This document shows, one piece after another, positions 1 to 6,232 of a stretch of 12,660 nt of DNA. The DNA is taken from positions 1 to 12,660 of the forward strand of contig CAZGYE010000171.1 of NCBI GenBank assembly GCA_964530165.1, written 5' to 3'. The notes beneath the pieces were generated by a model. That model did not search any database. It had not been told where the DNA came from and saw only the letters and a list, made by a program, of their open reading frames with translations. The position numbers and the translations under genes were made by a program. Numbering within the stretch: the stretch's first letter is position 1; every line of letters begins with the position of its first letter. The DNA is from CAZGYE01 sp964530165 (GTDB lineage Bacteria; Planctomycetota; Planctomycetia; Planctomycetales; Planctomycetaceae).

Positions 1-1220
1 CCGGTCCGTCCGAGTGACTGGATGAGCCTGCGATTGGCGCTGGCCCGTTCGATGTCCTCCATAACCAGTTCGGGCCGATCATCGAACAAACCATAAGTCA
101 CGTTCAGTTTGTGGGCTTCGGTCGCCTTTTGCCGGGCTGCTTCGAACCGTCCCGCTTTGAGATCGATGCGTGCTTGCCAAAGCAATTCCCGAGCCCTGGG
201 GACGACGGACGAGCGCGGGTTGCGCGCATCAGCGGACGTCTGTTTGACTGTATCGACGTCTGCGAAGCGAGGAACGCCCGCGCCGGCTGCTGGGGAAGTC
301 CGCCCCGGCGTGAATGCACCGGCTCGTCGTTCGATTTCCGCCAAAATGTGCTCAGGACGCGTCTCGAACAATTCATAGGTGACGTCCAGTTTCTTGGCCT
401 GGATCGCTTTGTCGTGAGCGGCCACGTACCGGCCGGCGTCCAAGTCGGCACGTGCCTGCCGCAGCAGCTCGATGGCCTCACTTTTCGCGGCAGATTGGAT
501 GATCGGCAGACGAAAGCCGCCCGCAGGTCGCTGCGAGGCGGGAATCGCTCTCGGGTCTGCCGCCGATCGGCCGCTGCGGTCGCTGTCCAACTGTCGGAAC
601 GGATTCGTTCCCGGTCCACGACGTTGCCGATGTGTCCTTACCAGGCGTGCAATCTCGTCCAACTCGTGTATCGTTTGGTCGTCGAACGAGCCGTCAGCGA
701 CGCCCATTTGCCCGACCTGCATGGCTTTCTGTCTGGCTGCCTCGTAGTCGCCGCGCTGGATGTCCTCGCGCGCCGCCTGCAACAGCCGACGCGCGAACTG
801 TTGTTTCGCCGTGTATGTTGGGCCGGCATTGCCCCGGGCATTGACGCGGGCGATGAAATCGGCCGGAGTCTCTTCGCGCGGGCTGAACTGGACGTTTAGC
901 TCACGGGTCAACCGGGCGGCCCACGACGCCACCCGCAAGGCCTCGGACCGATCGCCTTTGCGAAAAGCGTCCCTGGCCCGTCGCATGAGATCGTCGATGC
1001 GACTGCGGTAATCGTCACGCGTGGCCCGACGTGACCCACCGATATCCGGAAACGGCAGCGCGAACATGCCTGCGCCGGTCTCATGGACATCCGGCGTCTT
1101 GCCGCGAGGCTTGCTTCTCCAGACGGGGGTTGTCGGCGTGGTTCGTTCGCCTGCGTTGGCAAACCACAAGGAAGTGGCAACCAGAGTCGTACAGGCACAA
1201 AGTCCGATCACTTTTGCCAA
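1..1220 (-). CDS. Exported protein with four degenerate ~50-residue repeats, N-terminal part (runs off the left edge)
   Basis: Seen: reading the minus strand from a TTG at 1220 gives 406 codons with no stop, continuing past position 1. The TTG follows an AAGGAGGG Shine-Dalgarno with a 7-nt gap, which decides the start. Residues 1-23 form a signal peptide with likely cleavage after ANA. Four related helical-looking blocks follow at about residues 71-127, 139-187, 247-297 and 339-392. The best two (blocks 3 and 4) share LL-x-QAR-x-DL-x-AGR, then AxxKA, then a KL-[DN]-VTY-x-LF stretch, then RPE and a closing DIERA/EIERR. The linkers between blocks are rich in Pro, Arg and Ser. Family: I do not recognise it securely. 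Similar repeats occur, from memory, at the N-terminus of large planctomycete exported proteins, including secretin-like (GspD/PulD) ones; a TPR-like scaffold is the other option. The C-terminal domain that would decide lies outside the window. Sure that it is a gene, unsure of function. Confidence 0.85.
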   Translation of the reverse strand, partial: MAKVIGLCACTTLVATSLWFANAGERTTPTTPVWRSKPRGKTPDVHETGAGMFALPFPDIGGSRRATRDDYRSRIDDLMRRARDAFRKGDRSEALRVASWAARLTRELNVQFSPREETPADFIARVNARGNAGPTYTAKQQFARRLLQAAREDIQRGDYEAARQKAMQVGQMGVADGSFDDQTIHELDEIARLVRTHRQRRGPGTNPFRQLDSDRSGRSAADPRAIPASQRPAGGFRLPIIQSAAKSEAIELLRQARADLDAGRYVAAHDKAIQAKKLDVTYELFETRPEHILAEIERRAGAFTPGRTSPAAGAGVPRFADVDTVKQTSADARNPRSSVVPRARELLWQARIDLKAGRFEAARQKATEAHKLNVTYGLFDDRPELVMEDIERASANRRLIQSLGRT

Positions 1221-1227
1221 GGTCGAT

Positions 1228-1235
1228 CCCTCCTT
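1228..1235 (-). promoter_or_regulatory. Strong ribosome binding site deciding a TTG start
   Basis: The minus strand reads AAGGAGGG, complementary to the anti-Shine-Dalgarno over all eight bases, 7 nt before TTG at 1220. No ATG or GTG sits at a comparable distance, and the signal peptide begins exactly at this TTG. Confidence 0.8.
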
Positions 1236-1460
1236 CAGGCCCTGTTCGTGGAACCTGAGTGTTCTGTGGAAGCGGACAACGTCGCTAGGAGCCGGGTTCT
1301 TGTTGTGCAGAGTGGAGATGAGTGGGTTGAATAGCGGAAACTGCACGAATCGGTCAAGACCTCATCGGAGCATTTTTTGCCGATCGTGGGGGTTTTGCCG
1401 GTTGAATTGAACTTTCCTGTTGTGCGACCCGGATTCGGGCCGATGTATAGCGTGGGAATC

Positions 1461-1511
1461 TCGAGTGGAGAGTGAAGAAAATTGCTGTTGGACTCTAGAT
1501 TCTCAACTCTC
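1461..1511. repeat. Short heptamer repeats in inverted arrangement (GAGAGTN type)
   Basis: Left side: TCGAGTG and GAGAGTG at 1461-1474. Right side: GACTCTA, GATTCTC and AACTCTC at 1491-1511, roughly the reverse complement with the same 7-bp step. GAGAGT at 1468-1473 pairs exactly with ACTCTC at 1506-1511, and GAGT at 1463-1466 with ACTC at 1492-1495. The array ends just before the ribosome binding site of the next gene. It is short and degenerate, so this is the weakest of the four arrays in the window. Confidence 0.45.
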
Positions 1512-1518
1512 AAGCGAG

Positions 1519-1525
1519 AAAGGAG
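1519..1525 (+). promoter_or_regulatory. Ribosome binding site for the Tyr-rich secreted protein
   Basis: AAAGGAG lies 10 nt before ATG at 1536. It rules out the longer reading that begins with TTG at 1482, which would translate the heptamer repeats and put 18 residues ahead of the signal peptide. Confidence 0.75.
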
Positions 1526-1535
1526 TTACCCCCGC

Positions 1536-1841
1536 ATGACCACCCGCATGTGCGCCACAGCGTTCATCGTCGCCGTCGTCCTGACGGCAACACTTCACTT
1601 TGCCCCTGCGGAATCCAAGGCGGCCGGCAGAGGGCAACCGACCGACTGGAACCGGTTTTACTACTATCCCTACGTGTACTATCCCCACAACTTCCAACGG
1701 CCGCAACAAAGCTACGATCACTTGTACTACCGATATCCGCCACAGATGCGAATTCCCGTCTACAACAAGAGCTGGTACAACTTCTATCCCACCAAGAAGC
1801 CGTATCACTCGGGACACCATTTCATCCTCGACGTATTCTGA
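1536..1841 (+). CDS. Small secreted Tyr/Pro-rich protein
   Basis: Seen: 101 residues. Residues 1 to about 25 form a signal peptide with core FIVAVVLTATLHFAPA, cut either after APA or a few residues later. The mature part has about 14 tyrosines in some 60 residues, in clusters such as FYYYPYVYYPHNF and LYYRYPP, and ends in a HHFILDVF tail. There is no cysteine in the mature part and no second membrane segment. Start chosen for the AAAGGAG site 10 nt upstream. The composition is far from random, and the signal peptide argues for a real gene. Family: from memory, short Tyr-rich exported proteins of this kind recur in Pirellulales and some carry doubtful names such as calmodulin-binding protein; I assign no function. 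A surface, cell-wall or stalk-associated role is possible but only a guess. It lies 97 bp ahead of recO. Confidence 0.8.
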   Translation: MTTRMCATAFIVAVVLTATLHFAPAESKAAGRGQPTDWNRFYYYPYVYYPHNFQRPQQSYDHLYYRYPPQMRIPVYNKSWYNFYPTKKPYHSGHHFILDVF

Positions 1842-1849
1842 GGGTTTGG

Positions 1850-1884
1850 ATTGACAATTGATGATTGACGATTGATCATTCGAC
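1850..1884. repeat. Tandem heptamer array, ATTGAYN type
   Basis: Four consecutive units ATTGACA, ATTGATG, ATTGACG and ATTGATC, then a decayed ATTCGAC, in perfect 7-bp register. It starts 9 bp after the stop of the Tyr-rich gene. A looser complementary set (CGTCAAA at 1913, CGACAAT at 1928) lies just before the recO start, so the spacer may fold back on itself. No protein-coding reading of it is credible. Confidence 0.7.
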
Positions 1885-1938
1885 TGGCGATTGGGCAAAT
1901 TCAGGCCCGTCCCGTCAAACCGTCCATCGACAATTGCC

Positions 1939-2688
1939 ATGTCCAGCGAAAAGACCGAAGCCGTTGTGATTCGCTTGGCTGATTTCAGCGAATCCAGCCG
2001 GGTTGTCACGCTCTTCTCGCGAGATTGGGGCAAGGTCTCAGCCGTGGCCAAAGGGGCCCGGCGTCTCAAAGGACCGTTCGAGGCTGCTCTTGACCTGCTG
2101 GCCGTCTGTCGGATAGTCTTCATCCGCAAGTCATCATCCAGCTTGGATATCTTGACGGAAGCTCAACTCATATCACGATTTAGGCCGCAAGGCCGAAATT
2201 TGAACCGTTTCTACGGCGGCTATTACCTCGCCGAGTTACTCTCCTCGTTGACGGAAGACTATGACCCCCACCTGGTCTTGTATGACGAAGCCGTTCAGAC
2301 ACTCAGCCGATTGGCGGCCGATGAGGACCCGAAACTGGCCCTTCTGCGATTCGAATTGGTGGTTTTGCGAGAGATCGGCCAGTTGCCGGCTTTCGACCTC
2401 TGCGTGGTTTGCGGCCAAGAGACGTCACAAGGGGGACCGTTCGGCTTTTGGGTGTCGCAGGGTGGTCTGATTTGCCCGAAATGTCAGAAACAGGAGTACC
2501 AACACCATCGCATCCCCGCCGGAACAGTGACCATTCTGCGACGACTGGCTGCCAAATCCGATAGCGCCTCGAAAAACCTGGCCGTCTCGGCCGAGCAGTT
2601 CCACGAAATGCGACATGTCACCACAGCCGCCATCAGCCACGCGCTGGGTCGACGGCCCAAAACGCTGCGATACCTGTCCGATCGATAA
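1939..2688 (+). CDS. recO: DNA repair protein RecO
   Basis: Role: RecO works with RecR (and RecF) to load RecA on SSB-coated single-stranded DNA in gap repair and recombination. Seen: 249 residues, a normal RecO length. The N-terminal OB-fold region reads EAVVIRLADFSESSRVVTLF, then WGKVSAVAKGARR, the family hallmark. A helical middle follows, then a zinc-binding pair of CxxC motifs at residues 155/158 (CVVC) and 179/182 (CPKC). The C-terminus ends in a typical short helix with RRPKTLRYL. Start: ATG 1939 was chosen because the protein then begins at the conserved OB-fold strand; the longer reading from 1891 adds 16 residues encoded by spacer. There is no clear Shine-Dalgarno. It lies 25 bp ahead of the BamD-like gene and is probably cotranscribed with it. 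A small GATCG/CGATC hairpin spans the stop. Confidence 0.95.
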   Translation: MSSEKTEAVVIRLADFSESSRVVTLFSRDWGKVSAVAKGARRLKGPFEAALDLLAVCRIVFIRKSSSSLDILTEAQLISRFRPQGRNLNRFYGGYYLAELLSSLTEDYDPHLVLYDEAVQTLSRLAADEDPKLALLRFELVVLREIGQLPAFDLCVVCGQETSQGGPFGFWVSQGGLICPKCQKQEYQHHRIPAGTVTILRRLAAKSDSASKNLAVSAEQFHEMRHVTTAAISHALGRRPKTLRYLSDR

Positions 2689-2713
2689 TTGACGATCTCA
2701 AGAAACGTCACGG

Positions 2714-4021
2714 ATGACGACAAGCCGCCCACACCATCACCTTCAACGAACAGCCCCCAGGACGGCATTGCTGCCGCTGGTGCTGATTTGCGGCGTCTGT
2801 TTGGGCATGTCTGGCTGCAAGACGCCGCTGGATGTCTCAGCATTGAAACCCAAATCGTCCGACACCCTCGAAGAGATGACCAACACCGACAACATTCAGG
2901 GGCCGCTGGAACGACTGACGCGATTTGCCGTCCGAGACCATCAGAAAAAGACAGGCACATTCAAACCGACCGAAGGGATGGCTGAGTTCGAGCAGGCCGA
3001 GAAGCTCCACAAAGCGGGCGAATACAAGCAGGCTGAAAAAGCGCTCAAGAAAGTCGTCAAAAAGTACAAGGACAGCCGCGTGCAAGAGGACGCCCTGTTC
3101 CTGCTTGGTGAGACCCAATTCCAGCAGAATCGCTACTCCGCGGCTCAGGACAGTTTCGACAAACTGTTGAAGAAGTACCCTTCGACGCGTTACATGGGCC
3201 GCGTGACCCGGCGGCTGTTTGCGATCGCACGGACTTGGCTCGGCTTTCCGGGCTTTGTTCGCTCCAGAGATGTGCAGCAGGTCAACTTCGACGATCCCCA
3301 ATCGACGCCTCCGCCGGAGAGCAAGGAGAAGAAATCGTGGGACCCGTCGCTAGCGGTTCCGATCTTGCCGAACTTCTTCGACCGCACCCGGCCTGTGTTC
3401 GACACCACGGGCCAAGCCCTGCGGGCCCTGAAAACGATCTGGCTGAACGACCCCACCGGACCGCTGGCCGACGATGCGCTGATGCTCACCGCCAGCCATT
3501 TTCTGCGGAAGGGAGACTACAAGGAGGCCGATCGCTTTTTCTCAATCCTTCGCGAGGAGTATCCCAAAAGCCCACACCTGGAGGGCGCGTTTGTCTTGGG
3601 TTCGCATGTGAAGCTGATGTCGTACCAGGGGGCCTTGTACGACGGCAAGAATCTCGAGGAGGCCCGACAACTGAAGGAGAGCGCATTACGTCTCTTCCCG
3701 GATCATGTCGACCGTGAGCGGCTGCGCCGAGAGATGAAAGAGATCGATGAAGCCCGCGCCCAACGAGACTGGGAACAAGCCCAGTACTACATGAAACGGA
3801 AAAACAGGCGCGGAACGGCCATTTACTGTCAAGAAGTCATCAAGAACTTCCCCGAGACCAGCTATGCCGAGCGCGCCCGTCAATTGCTGGCCGAGTTGAG
3901 AACTGGAGATCCGACGAAAAGACCGGGCCGGGACCACAGTTGGCCTCCGGAATTCGAACCGTTGCCGCCGGCTGAACCGGCCCGCAACGACAGCAACACA
4001 CCCGGCCGAGACAGTCTCTAG
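2714..4021 (+). CDS. BamD/YfiO-like outer-membrane assembly lipoprotein with TPR repeats
   Basis: Role: BamD-family lipoproteins sit on the inner face of the outer membrane and, with BamA, help insert beta-barrel proteins. Seen: 435 residues. Residues 1-35 are a lipoprotein signal peptide with core LLPLVLICGVCLGMSG and lipid-attachment Cys35. TPR-like helical pairs lie at about 91-119, 124-156, 252-285 and 360-393; EAD, EEYP and NFPET-type turns match the YfiO pattern. Residues 175-250 form a Pro-rich non-TPR stretch between the second and third repeats. The last 40 residues are Pro/Asn-rich and probably disordered. Oddity: BamD is usually about 240-260 residues, so this is much longer. Neighbours: recO 25 bp upstream and an LptE-like gene 79 bp downstream, both fitting an envelope-biogenesis operon. 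A general TPR lipoprotein is the alternative, so no gene symbol is given. Confidence 0.8.
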   Translation: MTTSRPHHHLQRTAPRTALLPLVLICGVCLGMSGCKTPLDVSALKPKSSDTLEEMTNTDNIQGPLERLTRFAVRDHQKKTGTFKPTEGMAEFEQAEKLHKAGEYKQAEKALKKVVKKYKDSRVQEDALFLLGETQFQQNRYSAAQDSFDKLLKKYPSTRYMGRVTRRLFAIARTWLGFPGFVRSRDVQQVNFDDPQSTPPPESKEKKSWDPSLAVPILPNFFDRTRPVFDTTGQALRALKTIWLNDPTGPLADDALMLTASHFLRKGDYKEADRFFSILREEYPKSPHLEGAFVLGSHVKLMSYQGALYDGKNLEEARQLKESALRLFPDHVDRERLRREMKEIDEARAQRDWEQAQYYMKRKNRRGTAIYCQEVIKNFPETSYAERARQLLAELRTGDPTKRPGRDHSWPPEFEPLPPAEPARNDSNTPGRDSL

Positions 4022-4034
4022 TGAAGGCGGAAGA

Positions 4035-4219
4035 CACAAAGGGACAAAGGCACAAAGGGGCAGAGGGACAAAGGGGCAGAGGGACAGAGGCACAAAGGAA
4101 ATGGTAGCCGGGGCAAGAACAGCCAAATCAACTCGCAAGGCGCGGCGATCATCATCAATGGATCGAGGGTCCCTTTGCTCCTTTGCCCCTTTGTCCCTTT
4201 GTGCCTTTGCCCCTTTGTT
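4035..4219. repeat. Octamer array, 73-bp core and inverted octamer array overlapping the lptE start
   Basis: Left arm 4035-4098: eight exact 8-bp units of type CNCAAAGG (CACAAAGG, GACAAAGG, CACAAAGG, GGCAGAGG, GACAAAGG, GGCAGAGG, GACAGAGG, CACAAAGG). Right arm 4172-4219: six units of the reverse complement (CCTTTGCT, CCTTTGCC, CCTTTGTC, CCTTTGTG, CCTTTGCC, CCTTTGTT). A 73-nt core (4099-4171) lies between and holds both possible lptE start codons. The arms can pair over about 48 bp with mismatches mainly at the variable bases, and can slip by multiples of 8. It sits between the BamD-like stop and the LptE coding region and overlaps the latter. Confidence 0.9.
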
Positions 4220-4697
4220 TCTGCTGACAAGCGGCTGTGGCTACATGATCGGCGCGCCCTACCAGGCAGAAGTCCGCACGGTGCACGTTCCCACGTTCAC
4301 GTCCGATGCGTTTCGCCGCGGCATCGAGTACCAACTGACCGAGGCGGTGCAGAAGGAAATTCAGCAGCGCACACCGTTTAAGATCGTGAAAGGTCCCTAC
4401 GCAGACACGCGGCTGAAAGGGCATATTGTCGACGTCCACAAAGACGTCCTCGGCGAATCGGCCTTCGACGACCCGCGAGAACTACAACTCTCGTTGGCCG
4501 TCGAGGTGACTTGGGAGGACATCCGCAGCGGAGAGATCCTGGCACAGCGGCAAATTGCCATCTCCCCCGAAATGGTACATCTTCTCTCTCAGGCCGAGTT
4601 CGCCCCTGAAATCGGTCAATCGCTGGCCACCGCCACACAGATCGCCATCGACCGCTTGGCTCAGCAGGTGGTCGACATGATGGAAACACCGTGGTGA
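4101..4697 (+). CDS. lptE: LptE-like LPS-assembly lipoprotein
   Basis: Role: LptE is the lipoprotein that plugs and helps assemble the LptD barrel, which places lipopolysaccharide in the outer leaflet of the outer membrane. Seen: 198 residues from ATG 4101. There is a basic N-terminus, a hydrophobic stretch at about residues 25-42, then LLTSGC with lipid-attachment Cys46 followed by GYMIG. The mature part has the LptE order: RTVHVPTF strand, RRGIEYQLTEAV helix, a DTRLKGHIVDV strand, LSLAVEVTWED strand and a closing LATATQIAIDRLAQQVVDMM helix. Start: ATG 4158 (residue 20) is the alternative and gives a short, nearly neutral N-terminus; neither start has a well-spaced ribosome binding site. Oddity: residues 25-40 are encoded by the octamer array, giving LCSFAPLS then LCAFAPLF. 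The stop lies 5 bp before the sulfatase start. Family call is from recognition of the fold pattern and genome context. Confidence 0.85.
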   Translation: MVAGARTAKSTRKARRSSSMDRGSLCSFAPLSLCAFAPLFLLTSGCGYMIGAPYQAEVRTVHVPTFTSDAFRRGIEYQLTEAVQKEIQQRTPFKIVKGPYADTRLKGHIVDVHKDVLGESAFDDPRELQLSLAVEVTWEDIRSGEILAQRQIAISPEMVHLLSQAEFAPEIGQSLATATQIAIDRLAQQVVDMMETPW

Positions 4698-4702
4698 GGC
4701 CC

Positions 4703-6232
4703 ATGCGTCCCAACATTCTCTGGTACTGCACCGATCAGCAGCGTTTTGACACGATTCGTGCCCTTGGCAATCCATACGTCGAGACGCCCACGGTCGATGC
4801 GCTGGTTGCCGACGGCGTTAGCTTCACGCACGCTTATTGTCAAAGCCCCATCTGCACGCCCAGCCGGGCCAGCTTCATGACCGGCATGTACCCCAGCCGG
4901 GTCCACAATTGTCGCAACGGGAACGAATGTTTTGCCGGCCATCCCCCGCTGATTTCGAAGCTGATCGCCGAGGCCGGCTACGATTGCGGCCTCATCGGCA
5001 AGTTTCACCTGCAAAGCTCCGGACACCGCACCGAGCCGCGTCTCGACGACGGCTATCGCTACTGGAAGTTCAGCCACGCCCCGCGCGACGACTGGGAACA
5101 CGGACACGACTACGCCGACTGGGTCCGCAGTCGCGGCGGCGATCTCGACGCCCTGCGTCACCACGAACACCATCTGCCGCCCGAACTGCACCAGACGACC
5201 TGGGCCTCCGAGCGCGCCGTCGAATTCATCACGCAAGGACGCAATCAGCCGTGGTTCTTGACAATCAACATTTACGATCCGCACCCGCCTTTCATCCCCC
5301 CAAGGGCGTATGCCGATCGGTTCGACCCGGAAAAGATGCCCGGCCCCTACTTCCGCGACAGCGACATCCAGCAGCAGGAGAAGCTCAGCGGAGTTGCCTT
5401 TCAGACGCTCGCCCGGCGGCCAAGCGAATTCGACGGCAAACGGGTCCAGGCACTCTACTACGCCATGATCGCCCAAATCGACGATCAACTGGCCCGCACC
5501 CTCGACTGCCTCGACCAGACTGGCCAGCGCGGGAATACGGTCGTCGTCTTCACCAGTGATCACGGCGAATGCCTGGGCGATCACGGCTTGCTCTACAAGG
5601 GCTGCCGATTCTATGAAGGCCTGGTCCGCGTCCCACTCATCTTTGGCTGGCCCGGTCAGATTCGTTCCGACCTGAAAAGCGACGCGCTGGTGGAGCTGCT
5701 CGACATGTCGTCCACGCTGCTCGATCTGACCGGCGTCGAACAACCGCCGCACATGCAAGGCAAGAGCCTGTTGCCCATCATGCGCGGCGAGGCTTCCCCC
5801 GACCACCACCGCGACTTCGTCCGCAGCGAATACTTCGACGCGCTGGACGAGTCGTTTCTCGAACGTCCCCGCGACGCCAGAACGAGCAGAGCAGCCGGAC
5901 CGTTTGACGGAGCCGTGCCGCGGCCGGAAGATGCAGCCAAATCCGTGGAGAGTCATCCGTTCCCGACGCCCTTCCGCCGGCTCGCCTTCCCCGAGCCGGA
6001 GACCGGCCCGTCGTTTGCGACCATGTACCGCAACCGCCGCTATAAGCTCTCCGTCTACCACGACCAGCACACCGGCGAATTGTACGACCTCGAAGAGGAC
6101 CCCTGGGAGTTCAACAACCTCTGGGACGACCCCGACCACCAGCCGCTGAAAAACGATCTCATCCAAGCCAGCTTCGACGCCACAATACTCACCACCACCG
6201 ACGTCGGCAGCCGCCGCATCGCGCCAATGTGA
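4703..6232 (+). CDS. Type I (formylglycine) sulfatase, no visible signal peptide
   Basis: Role: hydrolyses a sulfate ester (substrate unknown) using a formylglycine made from an active-site Cys. Seen: 509 residues. Metal-site start NILWYCTDQQR with Asp11/Gln12; sulfatase signature PICTPSRASFMTG with Cys51 as the formylglycine site; second signature GYDCGLIGKFHL with Lys100 and His102; His194 in YDPHPPF; metal ligands Asp286 and His287 in FTSDHGE; C-terminal YKLSVYHDQHTGELYDLEEDP, typical of the family end. Start: ATG 4703 puts the first conserved strand at residue 2; GTG 4691 would overlap the lptE stop. Oddity: no signal peptide is visible, although many planctomycete sulfatases are exported, and residues about 385-430 form a Pro/Arg-rich insert before the final domain. 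It lies 5 bp after lptE, so it is probably cotranscribed. A phosphonate or phosphodiesterase activity in the same superfamily is less likely because of the intact CxPSR. Confidence 0.93.
   Translation: MRPNILWYCTDQQRFDTIRALGNPYVETPTVDALVADGVSFTHAYCQSPICTPSRASFMTGMYPSRVHNCRNGNECFAGHPPLISKLIAEAGYDCGLIGKFHLQSSGHRTEPRLDDGYRYWKFSHAPRDDWEHGHDYADWVRSRGGDLDALRHHEHHLPPELHQTTWASERAVEFITQGRNQPWFLTINIYDPHPPFIPPRAYADRFDPEKMPGPYFRDSDIQQQEKLSGVAFQTLARRPSEFDGKRVQALYYAMIAQIDDQLARTLDCLDQTGQRGNTVVVFTSDHGECLGDHGLLYKGCRFYEGLVRVPLIFGWPGQIRSDLKSDALVELLDMSSTLLDLTGVEQPPHMQGKSLLPIMRGEASPDHHRDFVRSEYFDALDESFLERPRDARTSRAAGPFDGAVPRPEDAAKSVESHPFPTPFRRLAFPEPETGPSFATMYRNRRYKLSVYHDQHTGELYDLEEDPWEFNNLWDDPDHQPLKNDLIQASFDATILTTTDVGSRRIAPM

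Larger units (their letters stand above)
1221..1535. other. Divergent intergenic spacer (315 bp)
   Basis: Lies between the minus-strand repeat protein and the plus-strand Tyr-rich secreted protein, so it should hold promoters for both. I see no convincing sigma-70 pair; TTGTGC at 1420 and TATAGC at 1446 are 20 bases apart, too far for a good promoter. A small hairpin (CCCG, GATT loop, CGGG) lies at 1428-1439. Short heptamer repeats lie at 1461-1511 and are listed separately. No open reading frame here has a credible start or composition. Confidence 0.6.

Noticed and set aside
111..899. A 262-residue plus-strand open frame
   Set aside because: It is antisense to the minus-strand repeat protein, which has a strong ribosome site, a signal peptide and internal repeats. 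The plus frame has none of these and reads as Arg/Cys-rich noise.
1420..1451. Promoter TTGTGC/TATAGC for the Tyr-rich gene
   Set aside because: The gap is 20 bases and the -35 is weak, so I did not list it as a site.
1482..1535. N-terminal extension of the Tyr-rich protein from TTG 1482
   Set aside because: It would translate the heptamer repeats and bury the signal peptide. ATG 1536 has a good ribosome site.
4035..4219. CRISPR array
   Set aside because: The units are 8 bp in direct contact with no spacers, and the second half is inverted. No cas gene is present.
4661..6166. A 501-residue minus-strand open frame
   Set aside because: It is the antisense shadow of the sulfatase, whose active-site motifs are all in the plus frame. 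Long antisense frames are common in GC-rich genes.
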